Translations under genes and position numbers: made by a program
Notes under the pieces: model-generated
The model's database searches: none
Told to the model about the DNA's origin: nothing
Seen by the model: only the letters and a program-made list of their open reading frames with translations
Shown here: positions 1 to 13,519 of the stretch, in pieces
Layout of the letters: every line of letters starts with the position of its first letter
Position numbering within the stretch: position 1 is the stretch's first letter
Assembly: GCA_965153455.1 (NCBI GenBank)
Contig: OZ234497.1
Span: forward strand, 5,952,001-6,016,000
Direction of reading: 5' to 3'
Length of the DNA: 64,000 bases
From: Sphagnum compactum
Lineage: Eukaryota > Bryophyta > Sphagnopsida > Sphagnales

Positions 1-14
1 CTACATAGATCACA

Positions 15-44
15 AGGCATAAGAGGAGGAGGGCTCTTATGCCT
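15..44. repeat. Short perfect inverted repeat (hairpin)
   Basis: An 11-bp arm at 15-25 is repeated as its exact reverse complement at 34-44, with an 8-nt purine-rich loop between them. It sits in a stretch with further short G-rich repeats up to about 170. It may be the edge of a mobile element cut by the window end. No function can be assigned. Confidence 0.5.
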
Positions 45-249
45 ACTTAAGACTGGGAGAGGTCTTACTCCTATAAGTATAAAGGAAGGGCAGGGTATAG
101 GAAGGGCAGGGCTAGAGGGGATTCCTTTGTTTGAAGGCATGGGAGTGAGGTGGTAGCCCAAGTTCCCTATGCCAGAAAACAAGGAATGCCTTCTGGCCCT
201 GTGCTTCCCCTATGTAAAAATCTGACCTAATCAACACATGAATCTTATG

Positions 250-3200
250 GTTAATGAACAGATCTTATAGATGCATAAAATGCCTCCCATCTTGCATGAA
301 AGTTCTATCCACGGAGGTATGTGCAAATACAAAGGAAAAAATAAGGTTAGGTTTTTAGGTAGACATAACATCTCTCCTCTTTTGAGGAATCCATCCAAAA
401 ATGTAAGGTGCTTTCAAAATACATTAAAAATCTTATGGGAATGAGATAGTATTTACATGGTCATGTGTTAATGGGTTTTTCTATTCTCATTAAGGTTGTT
501 AAACTTCTGAATTTTTCAACAACAACAGGTTCCTAAAACAGCATTAGGTACATACAACACTTTAATAATACTTTAACTAACTACAATCCTAAACTAACAT
601 GTACACATATTGCTCAAAGCTTAAAGGAAATTGGCTGAAAGAAGAATTGATTCATGTTTCATAAATGAAGATTGAACACGTAATCCAAAATGAAATTCAA
701 AAAGCTCTTCAACAAGTTTGTCCTCGTAGTTCTTATATTAAGTATTTCAAATACAATAGTCATTACTGACCATTATAAACAGTCATTAGTCAGGACCAAG
801 ACTAATAATTTTTTTTAAAAATCCACCCTACCTAACTACTTGTTCAAGTACAAGTTCTACCAAATACAAGTTCTGCAATTCACCTATTAGTTAACCTATC
901 AACCTATCTTCCTAAACCAATAACATTACCTATCAAGTTTAGTAATTGGTTAAATTAGTACTACAGGTTAAGTTAAGTAATAGGTTAAAACACATGTTAG
1001 GTTTAACAACTTGCTTACTTTATCAACCTCTTAAGGCAGCTGTTACCAAATCTAGGTAACATCATGACAAGGAGGTGATGAAGGCCCAAAGGTAAGAACT
1101 TGATGGTTCATTTATTTGGGTTACAATTCATGCTTAGTTCACTTTGATTGTAAAACCCAAAAGCCTAATGGGGGCACATGTGTGTTAAAATTTTAACTTA
1201 GGTGCATTAAAAAAAGATATTGAAAGTATTTTGTGAAGGGTTTTTTTTTTCTCACCTTATTATTATTTAATATGCACATATGCTTAAATTAAATCATAAT
1301 TTTTATTTGTATCAATTTTTTAATCTTATATTTATTTGAATTTTAAAATTTAATATTTGAAGTTGTGAAAAGTGATGAAGATGCAACTCAACATGGTAAG
1401 ATCATGTGATAAGATTACTATTTTTTTAACATACCACATGTACTTAACATTCTTCCAATTAGATAATTGGGAGGTGAGAACAAAATACTCATAAAAAATG
1501 TAAGTTTTTTCAAAATGATTAAAATGTTAATGGTGTGAAGAGGTCCTTCATTTCATGTTCCTCCACATTCATTTCACATTCCTTCACATTTGATTACTAA
1601 TTCATTTACGCGAAGAGTTCATTTACATTTTTACAAAAGGATGTTGGTTCAAAATAAGATATTTGTTTTCTAAAAATCATAAAATGCAAATTGGTCCCTT
1701 ATTAAAACCTTCAAAATATTATAAAATAATAAATTGAAAAAATAATTAAATATTTTTAAAATTTTATAACTAAATGTAGATATTCATCTAAAAATACCAT
1801 TTATATAAACAATCAAAATATATATTAATGTAACCATCTCAATTATAATTAGGTAGCAAAATAACACCCTTTGAATGTAATGGGTACCTTGAAAATACAA
1901 AGAATGAGTTTTAGTGTAAACTTAAATTTTAAATTGAGTTTAAGATGGTTTAAATATGTGGAAATGAAAATTTTAAAATAAGGTGAGAAAAATTAAAACT
2001 CCGTCACATAATGCTTCCCAAACAATACTTTCTTTGACACATGTAATGGGAAAAGTTAACACATAGTGTTCCTCCCCATGGTTTTGTTACATGAAATCTA
2101 ATGTGATAATTTTGTTTTGTTTTTGTTAGTAATCTTGTTATTAACAAATATGTCCAAGAATTAAAATTTGAGTTTTTCTTAGTAGGCATTTAAATCTTTC
2201 TTATTGGCCTATGTATTAGGAGAATTTTAAATTACATAACAACAAATAAATTTATCAAGTTTTCATCATTATGCACATTTCCCATTTCATGTAAGATGGA
2301 CATATTTGGGTGAAATTAACATGTACAATAATAATCTATAAACAACAAATAGAAAGGGTGCCCAATTAGTGATATGGTCAATTAGGTACCATGTGTCCTT
2401 AATTGGCAACATTAACTATGTAATATATAAACGCACCATACAATACATTTGAATTATACTTTTAATGTGCAATGTGATAACATAATGTACCATTTTTCAT
2501 AAAATGTAAATGTTGTAGTGACAAAAGCACATGAATTGATTGTCTCTTTTGTTTTCGGTTGGTGGAACAAATTTGTGACTATTGTGTTGTGCAACTTGTT
2601 TAATGCGAATGAGAGCTTCATAGTTGCAAATGTCCAAAGTGATTAAAAATTAATCACTCTTGTAAGTCGTATATTTAAGTTTTCCTGTTAATGTATGGAC
2701 CTTGTAACTAAATAAATAGCAAAGAAGATGCAATTGACACACAAATGGACTTAAGAAATTGACAAATTTCATGTGAGAGTTGTTAAAAGCACAAGTTACA
2801 AGTTTTATGCAAGATAGAAAATGTCCAAAATTCAAGCACATTGTTACAAAAATGAAAGTCTCATTGGGACACAAAAAAGACAATGCATTGCCATTCTTTC
2901 TTTCTAGCATGCTTGTCCCACTTAGTGTAACACATTGTTATGTTTTTTTTCCATAGCAAGCAACCTTCCTACTTAGTGTGTAGCCAATTGCAACAATTGC
3001 ACCTTGTCCCACCTACATCATTTTGCCATCCCTCCCATCCAACAAACTTGTCCCATTCATTCCACTAATCACCACTTTTTTGGCCATTTTTGGTTTCATT
3101 CGAGTTCGTGTACCTTATTTATTCATCAAATTATTAATTTAGTAGTCAATGAATTGTTTGATTTGATCAAGATTATTGTGTCTCCTTAGCCATACAAAAA

Positions 3201-5700
3201 TATTATAGTAATACAATATACTAGACAATAGCTACAAAGGTTACACTTTTGGAATCTCAACTTATATAGAAGGTTTGTTTCAAATTCCATGGTACCCAAC
3301 TATAATTTAATCATATACATATGACCCCAAACAAAAATTTGTTAAGTTAGATTGCTATATTTTCAATGTTAATATAAAATATAATACAAATTATAAGCTT
3401 TAATATCAATTAGATAATTAAATACTTCATCAAACTATGGGAACAACCACAAAATATTGTTTAGTATTGTTGTTATGTTTGTATGTGCAAATTAAAAAAT
3501 TCCCACTAAACTATTGTTTCCTAATGTGAAAGCATGGTAAATTATACAAAAAAATATGGATGTTTTTATCCAATTTTATCTAGTATGATGCATATGAAAG
3601 AAATTAAATAACATCAACATGGGTGGTAATATAATGTGAAACCCTTGGGTGGGTCTATCACATTTATAAAAATTTACTTTCAAAAAATTAAGAATAAATA
3701 CGTTTTCAAAGAAAAGAAAAAAACCCATTTATTGGTTGATAAATTTATGGTTGGGAAACCCTCAAGACAAAATACTTGATGAAATATACTTATACTAGGT
3801 TAGGATTTAAATATCACCATGTTTTTTACTCACCCATCAAAAATCTATTATATTTTCAAATTTCTATATATTTAAACATAGTACATATTGAATAAGGATT
3901 TTACATGAGTCCACATTACAAAAAGTAAACTTCAAAATCTAGTTGATTTTTTAAAACTTACTTTTCCAACACAAAATTTGAAATTAATGCATAGTAGTGA
4001 AAAAATGTTTTGTCTTAATTTATTCAAGTTAAAACATTCAATGTATAGTAAATATCTTATGATGAGTTTTGTTGTTATTTTGTGTTTTTTTTTCAAGTAG
4101 ATTGCAAGATACAAATATTGTTCACTTTATCTTGCTTTCATCCTTTAGTCCTAAGTCCTTTGGTTAGAATTATAATCCTACAACAAGCAACTAAAAATTT
4201 AAAATGTAATACAATTGATAATTGAATTTTTTATATGGGCATCAACTTCACAACATAATGAGAATTTAAGATGTTATCTAGTTTTTTTTGCACATTTCCA
4301 CCACAAAATCTTCTTTAAATCTTTAAAAACTCACATAAAAAATGTGCTAAAATGAAAATAATCAAATTATGATTCCTTTTGTGTCTACATTGTATGATGG
4401 AAAACACCTTGTTCGTCAACTTGACCCAATGGCCAAGGTCAAAGCTAAGGTAGCGAAAACTGCACATCATTAATCATGAATGAAAAGAAAAAAATCATAA
4501 TTTCTAACAATGCATTCCCATTATTTGGTCCATTTTGAATCATGTGAACTAGCATGGGTTCAACATTTGTAGGTGTTGTTTCTAAAAACCAATTCACCAA
4601 GATAAGAAAAACCTTTATGTAAAGACTTCTCCACCATCCATAACTCCCAATTGGTACAAATTGGATTGGAGATTATAAACTAGTTACAACAAAAATTAAA
4701 ATAAGAATTTAATGTGAGGAATAGGAGATCATTTGAAAACCAAGAAGTTACCACAAATGTAATAGGGAAAGAAATTTGCAAAACATTTCCATTGCTACAA
4801 ACTACCAATTGCAAAACTACAATGCAACTACAAATTGTTGAATATGCAAGAAATTTATTATTTATTATTATGGAGAATAAGATATTACTACAAAGATATT
4901 AAAGGGAGGGGATTCTGTAGCACATTTGTATTGATACAACTACATTGAAATTAAAAATTAAAAATGCAAATAAACTATAAATTCACATTTTGATTCATGA
5001 AGAAGAAACATGATGGTTAATGATGATTCAAAGATAGATTGCATGACAACGAAATGGTACTTAACACTAAAATTAGGTTTAGAGAAGAGGGACTAGAATG
5101 ACCTAACAAAAATGTTAAATTGCCAAAGTTGTGACATTTTATGAGGTGTGGCACTTACTAGGTGAACATAAGCTTTTATTTAACAACTAATCATGAATTA
5201 TTAACGGTTAAAATGATTAATTTGAAAACAATTAACAATGACCATCAATGTTAAGGAAAAAATAGCAATCAAATTATCAATAAGTGTGGTTACACCTTTA
5301 TATTAATATTAAACTAGTATCCATCACACCCAGTGGTAGGTCAATTAGCTTAGAGTTGCTTAACTTCATTATAGTTGGAATGATGATGATGATACACCAC
5401 CTTCGAGAAGCCATTTGACTTAGTTGATTTACATTTGGTGTTACATACCCATTATTACAGTTCATGGGTTTATAAATATCCAAGTTGATTATCTTGTCCA
5501 TCTTTATTAATGAACATTTCATTTGAAGCTTTGTACTCAAATGACATGTGTATTTGTTTATTAATGAATTTGATCATAATTTATTTGACTATTTATTAAA
5601 TTAAACATCCAATCAAGTTGAACAAAAATTGACCATTTTATTCAAAATTAATTACCTAACTTTCATGTGTCAGTTTTGGCACAATAGGGCATCAAACGGG
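250..5700. other. AT-rich intergenic DNA, no gene recognised
   Basis: This stretch is strongly AT-rich and CpG-poor, with stop codons frequent in all frames. Open frames are all under 90 codons and none resembles a known family. It contains fragments that recur elsewhere in the window (see 1353-1450), so it is most likely decayed transposon DNA. Confidence 0.6.
1353..1450 (+). repeat. Dispersed repeat, inverted partner at 55.64-55.74 kb
   Basis: About 95 bp here match the reverse complement of roughly 55640-55740 at around 80% identity by eye. Shared blocks include GAAGTTGTGAA, GTGATGAAGAT and AAGATCATGTGATAA. A second block near 1950-2050 also resembles 55790-55890 but in direct orientation, so the two loci hold rearranged pieces of one older element. 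No coding content was recognised. Confidence 0.55.
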
Positions 5701-5718
5701 TAGTTGGGACTGAAAATT

Positions 5719-5872
5719 TTACAAAATGGAATAATTGGGACCCAAACTAGTTTTTCCACCAATTTTGATTGTAAACTCAGTCTCATCCTGTCTTTCCTTT
5801 TTCCTGAGCGCCTCCACTGCTGCTACATATATTTTCACTGCTCCTACCCATACAACTATTATAACTACTAGT
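5719..5872 (-). repeat. Dispersed repeat, coding-like, partner at 21.06-21.19 kb
   Basis: Read on the minus strand this segment matches 21063-21190 (plus strand) over about 125 bp. Substitutions are concentrated so that the translated segment VKIYVxAVExLRKKxRQDETxF is retained in both. That suggests descent from a protein-coding transposon sequence rather than simple non-coding DNA. The domain is not recognised. Confidence 0.5.
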
Positions 5873-5939
5873 GGGTGCCCGTGACCTTCGGACACTGTGA
5901 AGTCGCCTGGATCCCCATCCATGTCTTGAAAATCATGTG

Positions 5940-6345
5940 CCAAAATTGAGATCCCACATCCTGAAAATCACATCCTAAAAGTTTTCAGGTTTTGGTCTTG
6001 GAAACCGCGAGTGTGAAAATCCAGGCCCCAAAGTTGAGATCCCAAGTCCTGAAAACCATGTCCTGAAAACCATATCCTAAAATTTCCCAGGCCCCAAAGT
6101 TGAGATCCCAATTCTGAAAACCATGTCCTGAAAACCATATCCTAAAATTTCCCAAGTCTTTTTGGGTCTTGGAAACCCGGAGTGCAAACTCCAGGTCTCC
6201 AAAAACTGAGGATCCCACGTCCTGAAAATCATGTCCAAAAAATTTCTAGGTTTGGGTCTTGGAAACCCACACCGTGTACGTCCCAAAACTGAAATCTCAC
6301 GTCCTGAAAATCATGTCCTTAAAAATTCCATGTCTAGGTTTTGGT
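5940..6345. repeat. Minisatellite with ATCCTGAAAATCATGTCC-like motif
   Basis: Several imperfect units are built from blocks such as TTGAGATCCCA, TCCTGAAAACCATGTCC, CATATCCTAAAATTTCCCA and TTGGTCTTGGAAACC. The clearest adjacent copies are at about 6023-6090 and 6091-6155. Open frames across it merely reflect repeat translation. A 13-base C run follows at 6349-6361. Confidence 0.7.
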
Positions 6346-6348
6346 GAA

Positions 6349-6361
6349 CCCCCCCCCCCCC
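6349..6361 (+). repeat. Poly-C tract (13 C)
   Basis: An uninterrupted run of 13 cytosines immediately follows the minisatellite. It is a slippage-prone homopolymer, and its length may be uncertain in the assembly. Confidence 0.8.
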
Positions 6362-9300
6362 TGTGCAAGCAAACTCCAGCCAAATTTCTTTCCCCACTCC
6401 AAGTGTAGAGTCACAATTCTACTCTACATCCCCTTGTCGAATCACTAGCCTTTCTTCATCATTATTATTAAACCATATCAATGGAATAACACAAACAAGC
6501 AGCGCATCATCATGGTATGGCTCTATTATTTATGACAAGTTCACACAAAATCATGAAAAATGATGGAACTCTCTAACCATGGTTAGAGCAGGTTTGTGAG
6601 CTGTTACATGGTGCAGGACATAAAAAACTGCTTACAAACCATAATTCAAATGCAGTTCAAGCTTCAAAGTAAAACTGAGTTTGAACTTGTTATGAAAAAA
6701 TTAAGTTTACTGAGTACAGCTATTTTGTGCCCGTGACTTATATCACCTATACATTCATATCTGAGTTCAAGCTAAAGATTTAGCTCAAAATCTTGCACTT
6801 GTGCAAAATCCTTTCCCTTCTTGCAAGAGTCACTAAATGCTAAACTACTAAACCTAAAGGGGTCCTATTTACCTTTTACATAATGAATGAAGTGAATAAG
6901 ACCTAATAAGGGTGACTTTAGAGGAGGGTCCAAGGTCCAAGGACCAATGGATTCAAGCAATCTTGTTGGTCGAAAGCTTTAATTTGGTCCCAAGGCCTTT
7001 AGACGAGGGTCCAAGACCCAAAAAGTGACAAATTGAGGCTAAACCTACATTGCACCTGTTTTGGAGGGAAAATCAATTGATTCGGACCAAAAAACAGTTC
7101 TAAAAGGAGAGATCCTGATTTGGAGAATCAAGAATCAGGCTAGGGACCAAGGTATAGTCCAAACTCAAGGATTCAATTTGCTTCAAATCAGTCCAAATTG
7201 GTTCCCAGGAAATTGGACCCTGGACCCTTCTCTAAAGTGGGCCTAAGACTCTACGGAGTCTACATGTTGAAAGGGTTAACACATAGAAAAAATTATAGGT
7301 TTTGGTCTCTTTCCTATGCCCTCAAATGATGTAACCCCTTACCCTTGTTCTTCATGAGGTTGACAATTCACAAATTCAAATGTTGCAATCTGGAGGTATT
7401 TTACAGATTTGTAAGGAGTGCTTGAAACACCAGGAGGAAGGTTATGCTTTGCAATGTACCTCCAAATACAAAGGAGGAAATTGGGTCAGTTTCAAAATGA
7501 AAAAGATTGCTCAAGTTTTCTAGGAGTGCTCCTAGGACCTTACTGATTGCGGAAATACCTAGCTTTCTATTTTACATGTATTCAAATGTCACATTACAAG
7601 ATGAAATTTTCTATCCATTTCTTGTGAGGTTGTTATGAATTTTGTAAAGCCCATGTCCTTGGTCCACACTGGAGGCTTTTCAAAAATTGTAAAGCCCACT
7701 TCCTGGTCTTCTAGTGACCACACCACCATGCGGCTGTGATCTTTACTGTGTGAAGCCCTTGGCCATGAGCTTTACCAAAATCAAGCCTGCGCTCAGGTCC
7801 ACATTGCATGGGCCCTTATTCCAAGAAGTCCCACAACCTCGGCCTTTACCTACCTCATAAAACCCTGACCCAATTTTTCTTTTTTACTAGTGTGGCCTGT
7901 GTTGTTGGCCCAAGTGTGAACCCATTACAAAATAGGGAAACTCAACATGTGAACATTGTTTTGCAATGTATGTATTGATTTTTTGAACAGCCAAATATGA
8001 AAGGAAATCATGCTTGGTAAGCCTTCAAATGTTACCACATTCTCAACTGATTTTTCCTCCCAAAACCTGGGTTTTTGGAATTTATTTGAATTTTCAGCAG
8101 CAGAAATCACTTAAAAATCAATATCTCTCACATTCTGAATCCAAATCTTACCAAATAAATACCATTAAACCCTGCTCATCAAGATCTTTCCAACACCACC
8201 AAAGGCCCATTCCAAATTCTCCAAGACTTTCAGCTACGATTTAATTTAATTTTCAATGAAAAGATCATTCAATATTCATGAACTTTTGCATTGCAAGTCC
8301 AAATGCCATGAAACCAAGCTGATGCACCCCTCCTCCTCAAGAGCTTTCCAAAGAGACCAAGGACATGATCTGAAACGTCCCAGTTCAATGGATCTCATAA
8401 CTACAAAATAAAACAAACAAACCACCTTGCTTCATAGATAGATTTCAACTGAAATTTCTTTCTTTTGGGCAAAAATTTACTTTTTTTTACATCCCAAAAC
8501 TGGGGGAAAAGAAATCTGCAAAGCAATTAAAGAAATTTCATAGTGTATATTTATCTGGGAATACCCCTCGTAGAAAAAAGAAGGCATCTTACACCTATCG
8601 ATTAGGCATAAGATTTCTCACACAATAGGAGTTATCCATAAAGTGATGCCCAGTTGGGCTCCTCTCTCAACCCTCATCCCTTAAAAGTCTCTAGATAGGG
8701 GTCCCAGAGGGGTCCAAAGTGGGAAAACCCAGGATGACATCCTTCAACATGGGCACATCAAACTATTTTTTTCCACCCAAACTAGACCCAAAATTGGGTT
8801 CCTAGTTCTATTTTTGTGTCGAAATAGAAATGAGGCTTTTGAAAAAAAAAAAGTTTTTTAAAAAACGCTTGAATCAAGGGCAAATTGGAGGTTAACCCAT
8901 AGTTAACCACAGGTTCTAATGGGTTATCCAAAATTGAATCATAACTAGATCTGAATTTTAGAGTTGAAAGCAAAAACTTTTTTTCGAAGGACAAAAGTTG
9001 AAACTAATGTGTGGAATTGGAATCATCCCAATTTGTTTTAAAAACAAGAATGAAGGGTCATAGAAATAAAAAAACACCCAACATTGATGTAAAGTTATAA
9101 AGTATACAAAGTAATCATTATAGACCATAATTTTTTTTAATATTGGAAAAGAGAGAACATTAAACACCCCTATTGAACTTTACAAGGGGTTTTAGAATTA
9201 TTTTTTTGATATTTTACACAAATTTTGCTACATGTTTTGACTAAAAATTTGAAAAGTTAAAAATAATAGGAAGTCATATGCATTTGTTTCAAATAACAAG

Positions 9301-9500
9301 AATTTTGCAATTATTAAAAATCTTGATTTTTTATTTTTTTTGGATACATATTTGCATCATGCATTACACCATGTAAAAAATATCTAATAACAGATTTCAT
9401 TGTCTATCGTTTTGAATGTTTATTTATTTAATTTATTTAAAAAAAATCAAGGGAAGATAAAATGAAAATAGAATCATTAATTTTAATTGTGAAATTCTTG
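6362..9500. other. Intergenic DNA, no gene recognised
   Basis: No open frame over 90 codons and no recognisable domain. There are local repeated phrases (for example GAGGGTCCAAG near 6930 and 7008, and TGTAAAGCCCA near 7646 and 7690), consistent with old repeat DNA. Composition is less AT-rich at 6.9-8.7 kb than at 9.0-9.5 kb. Confidence 0.5.
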
Positions 9501-9739
9501 AAATGACATTTTATAACCTTTGATTATTTAATTTTTTTAAAAATCTGGGAATTAGCTGGTTGTTTGATTTTGAACGTGTTTTTTGTGTGCAAAACACCGA
9601 ACTGAAGGTTTGGGGACCTAAACCCGTATACCCACCTGACAAAATATTTGGGCAACTGGGTAGACAGAGATATTATGAAGAACGGAGAGAACCAGTCAGG
9701 CATACTCTGTTCTACGGACTTCAACTTGTTGAATGACAG

Positions 9740-9745
9740 CACGTG
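9740..9745 (+). promoter_or_regulatory. G-box (CACGTG) upstream of the peroxidase
   Basis: CACGTG lies 171 bp upstream of the peroxidase start codon, in the context GCACGTGTTT. In plants this core is bound by bZIP and bHLH factors and, followed by T, resembles an ABA-response element. A single hexamer can occur by chance, and no convincing TATA box was found, so a regulatory role is only suggested. Confidence 0.35.
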
Positions 9746-9910
9746 TTTGCTATGAGAGCAAATGCCTGCAAGTTGCAAGTTGCAAACCTGGATTGAGATC
9801 TCTGTTCCGAGGTTGTCTACTTAAAGACAAGCTGCTACTCAGTTTCCACAACCGAGCTTAACTTAGCTGCTGCCTTTGAACTTCGAGAGTAGTAGTGAGT
9901 CGAGGATTGA

Positions 9911-11611
<1,701 letters not shown>

Positions 11612-13519
11612 TAATGGAGCGTGAGACGACATGCGCTGACTGCACATCTTGAAAAGGGCTACACATGTTTTGAAGACGTGGCCAGAGAGACTGCGAGAGC
11701 TTTTTTGCAGACCCAGTGTACTGCCATGTCAATAATATCACATATGAACTCTTTTTTGCGTCAGTACATTTTCCCCAGTCTTGCAAGAGTCTGCGTCGTA
11801 CACACTCACTCTTCTGTCTGTGATTGAAGCAGAATGCAAAGGGAGCCAATTGAATGTGTTTGAAAACTTGCAACCAGTTGACAATTTCAACCTTTAGTTA
11901 CCATGCTCATCAGCTAATATGTTGCACACTAGGAGTATATTCATAAGTGTATTCAGAGGGCACCTTCAAGCACTAGCAGAAAAGTCCAGAGACATACAGG
12001 CTGTGGAGTTGATTCAATACCTTGGCAAACTAGATACACTTCACATGAAAGCAATTTGAATCTTAACCTTCAGCTTCCTGCAATTAGCCTTCAAAATTTC
12101 TACAAAATGCTCGTCATTGCATTTATATATCCTCAACAACATTCCCTCCAAGAGCTGCACCTTTGTTTGCAACCTCTTTCATTGAAAGATATTGGAGTGA
12201 TGGTCCTTATGAAATTCCTCACATGAGTTGCAATCTATGTATTTAGGGGTTGGTCATGGAACCAATTTTCATTGGTGTTGAAATTATCTAGCATGCTGAA
12301 ATTCTTACACCCCACTTTGAAGTTTGGAGTTTCAGAGCCACAAATTCATCATTGAGGTTAATGTGGTTCTTACAAAGTTAAGATGTCAAAGCTTCTAAGA
12401 AAAACCTAAAATAATCATTTCAACGAGTCTAAAAGCAGAAACACCCTAGATTTTCTTCTCTGAAGAGCAATCTTTTGCCTTCAAAAGACTAATTAAGCTC
12501 TGCATTTGAACCACAAAGCCCCAAGAACCAATAAAACTGATATATTCTCTTGTGATGCAAATGCACTGCCCATGGTTCTTAGTAGTGTAGTCTACAAGAA
12601 ATGGGCCTGTCAAAAAACTTCATTTGGCCACAGTAGGTCAAAATCTCCACCACCCCAGTCTCACATAAGTTTGGAAAAATCAATCCACCTGAAAGATACT
12701 ACTTGAAGGCTGGCATTCAAAAGGTGCAGAAGAAAACTCATTCAAGAAGAACAACAAGCAGCTCATTCTGCAATGGCTCTGTGATTTAAGTCAGGAGAGT
12801 ACAGCTAGGTCTGCAGCTGTCATTCACAAAAAGATACCAGAGTTCAAGACAAAATTTTATCCCCAGATCCTACACATATGCTAAATCTCTTCCCTCTGGG
12901 CAGAGCCAATAATCAGTTTTCCTGAACACCAATTTGCTAAGGGTTAGATAGATTGTACTGGCCCTTCCTTGCAATAACTACATAGGTTCCTGGATCTATC
13001 TAGAGGCAAGAACAGTGAAGGGTCATTGCCCAAAAGAAGAGAGATGAGATGGTTCTACATTTTGCATGGCACTACTCAGTAAGCCATTGCACAGTGGGAA
13101 GAATGAATCTCCCTGCAAGGAAGAAGCATTTGGCTAGATGCAGTGTTCCCTCCATGTCAATAGCACTTCATTCTTGACTAGGACAGATCTCAGAAAGCTG
13201 TCATGGAAACAAAAAGTTCCTTTGAGGTTCAACTTGTGGGACCCAATATGATCACCACCTCATAGGACAAATGGAATTTGTACATATGGGAAGTGTAGAA
13301 CTTGCTGTTACCAAGAAAAGGGACTTACTTTGCTTGCTTTGATACTATCCTTGCTTGTATCTCTGCAGTGCCCAAACAACTACTTAACCCAGCACAGAAT
13401 TGCACTGTGAAGCAAGGAAATAAATGGCTCCCACCCATGTAAGAGAAGGAGAAAGTGAACAGATTGTGTACCTCCAAGCAGATAGACAGGAATGGATTTC
13501 CTCAATCTGCTACTGACAA
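11612..13519. other. Region between convergent genes
   Basis: This 1.9-kb stretch holds the 3' ends of two convergent genes, the peroxidase (+) and UXS (-). I found no conserved exon or repeat in it. Open frames are short and lack family resemblance. It probably contains both 3' UTRs and polyadenylation sites, which I cannot place with confidence. Confidence 0.5.
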
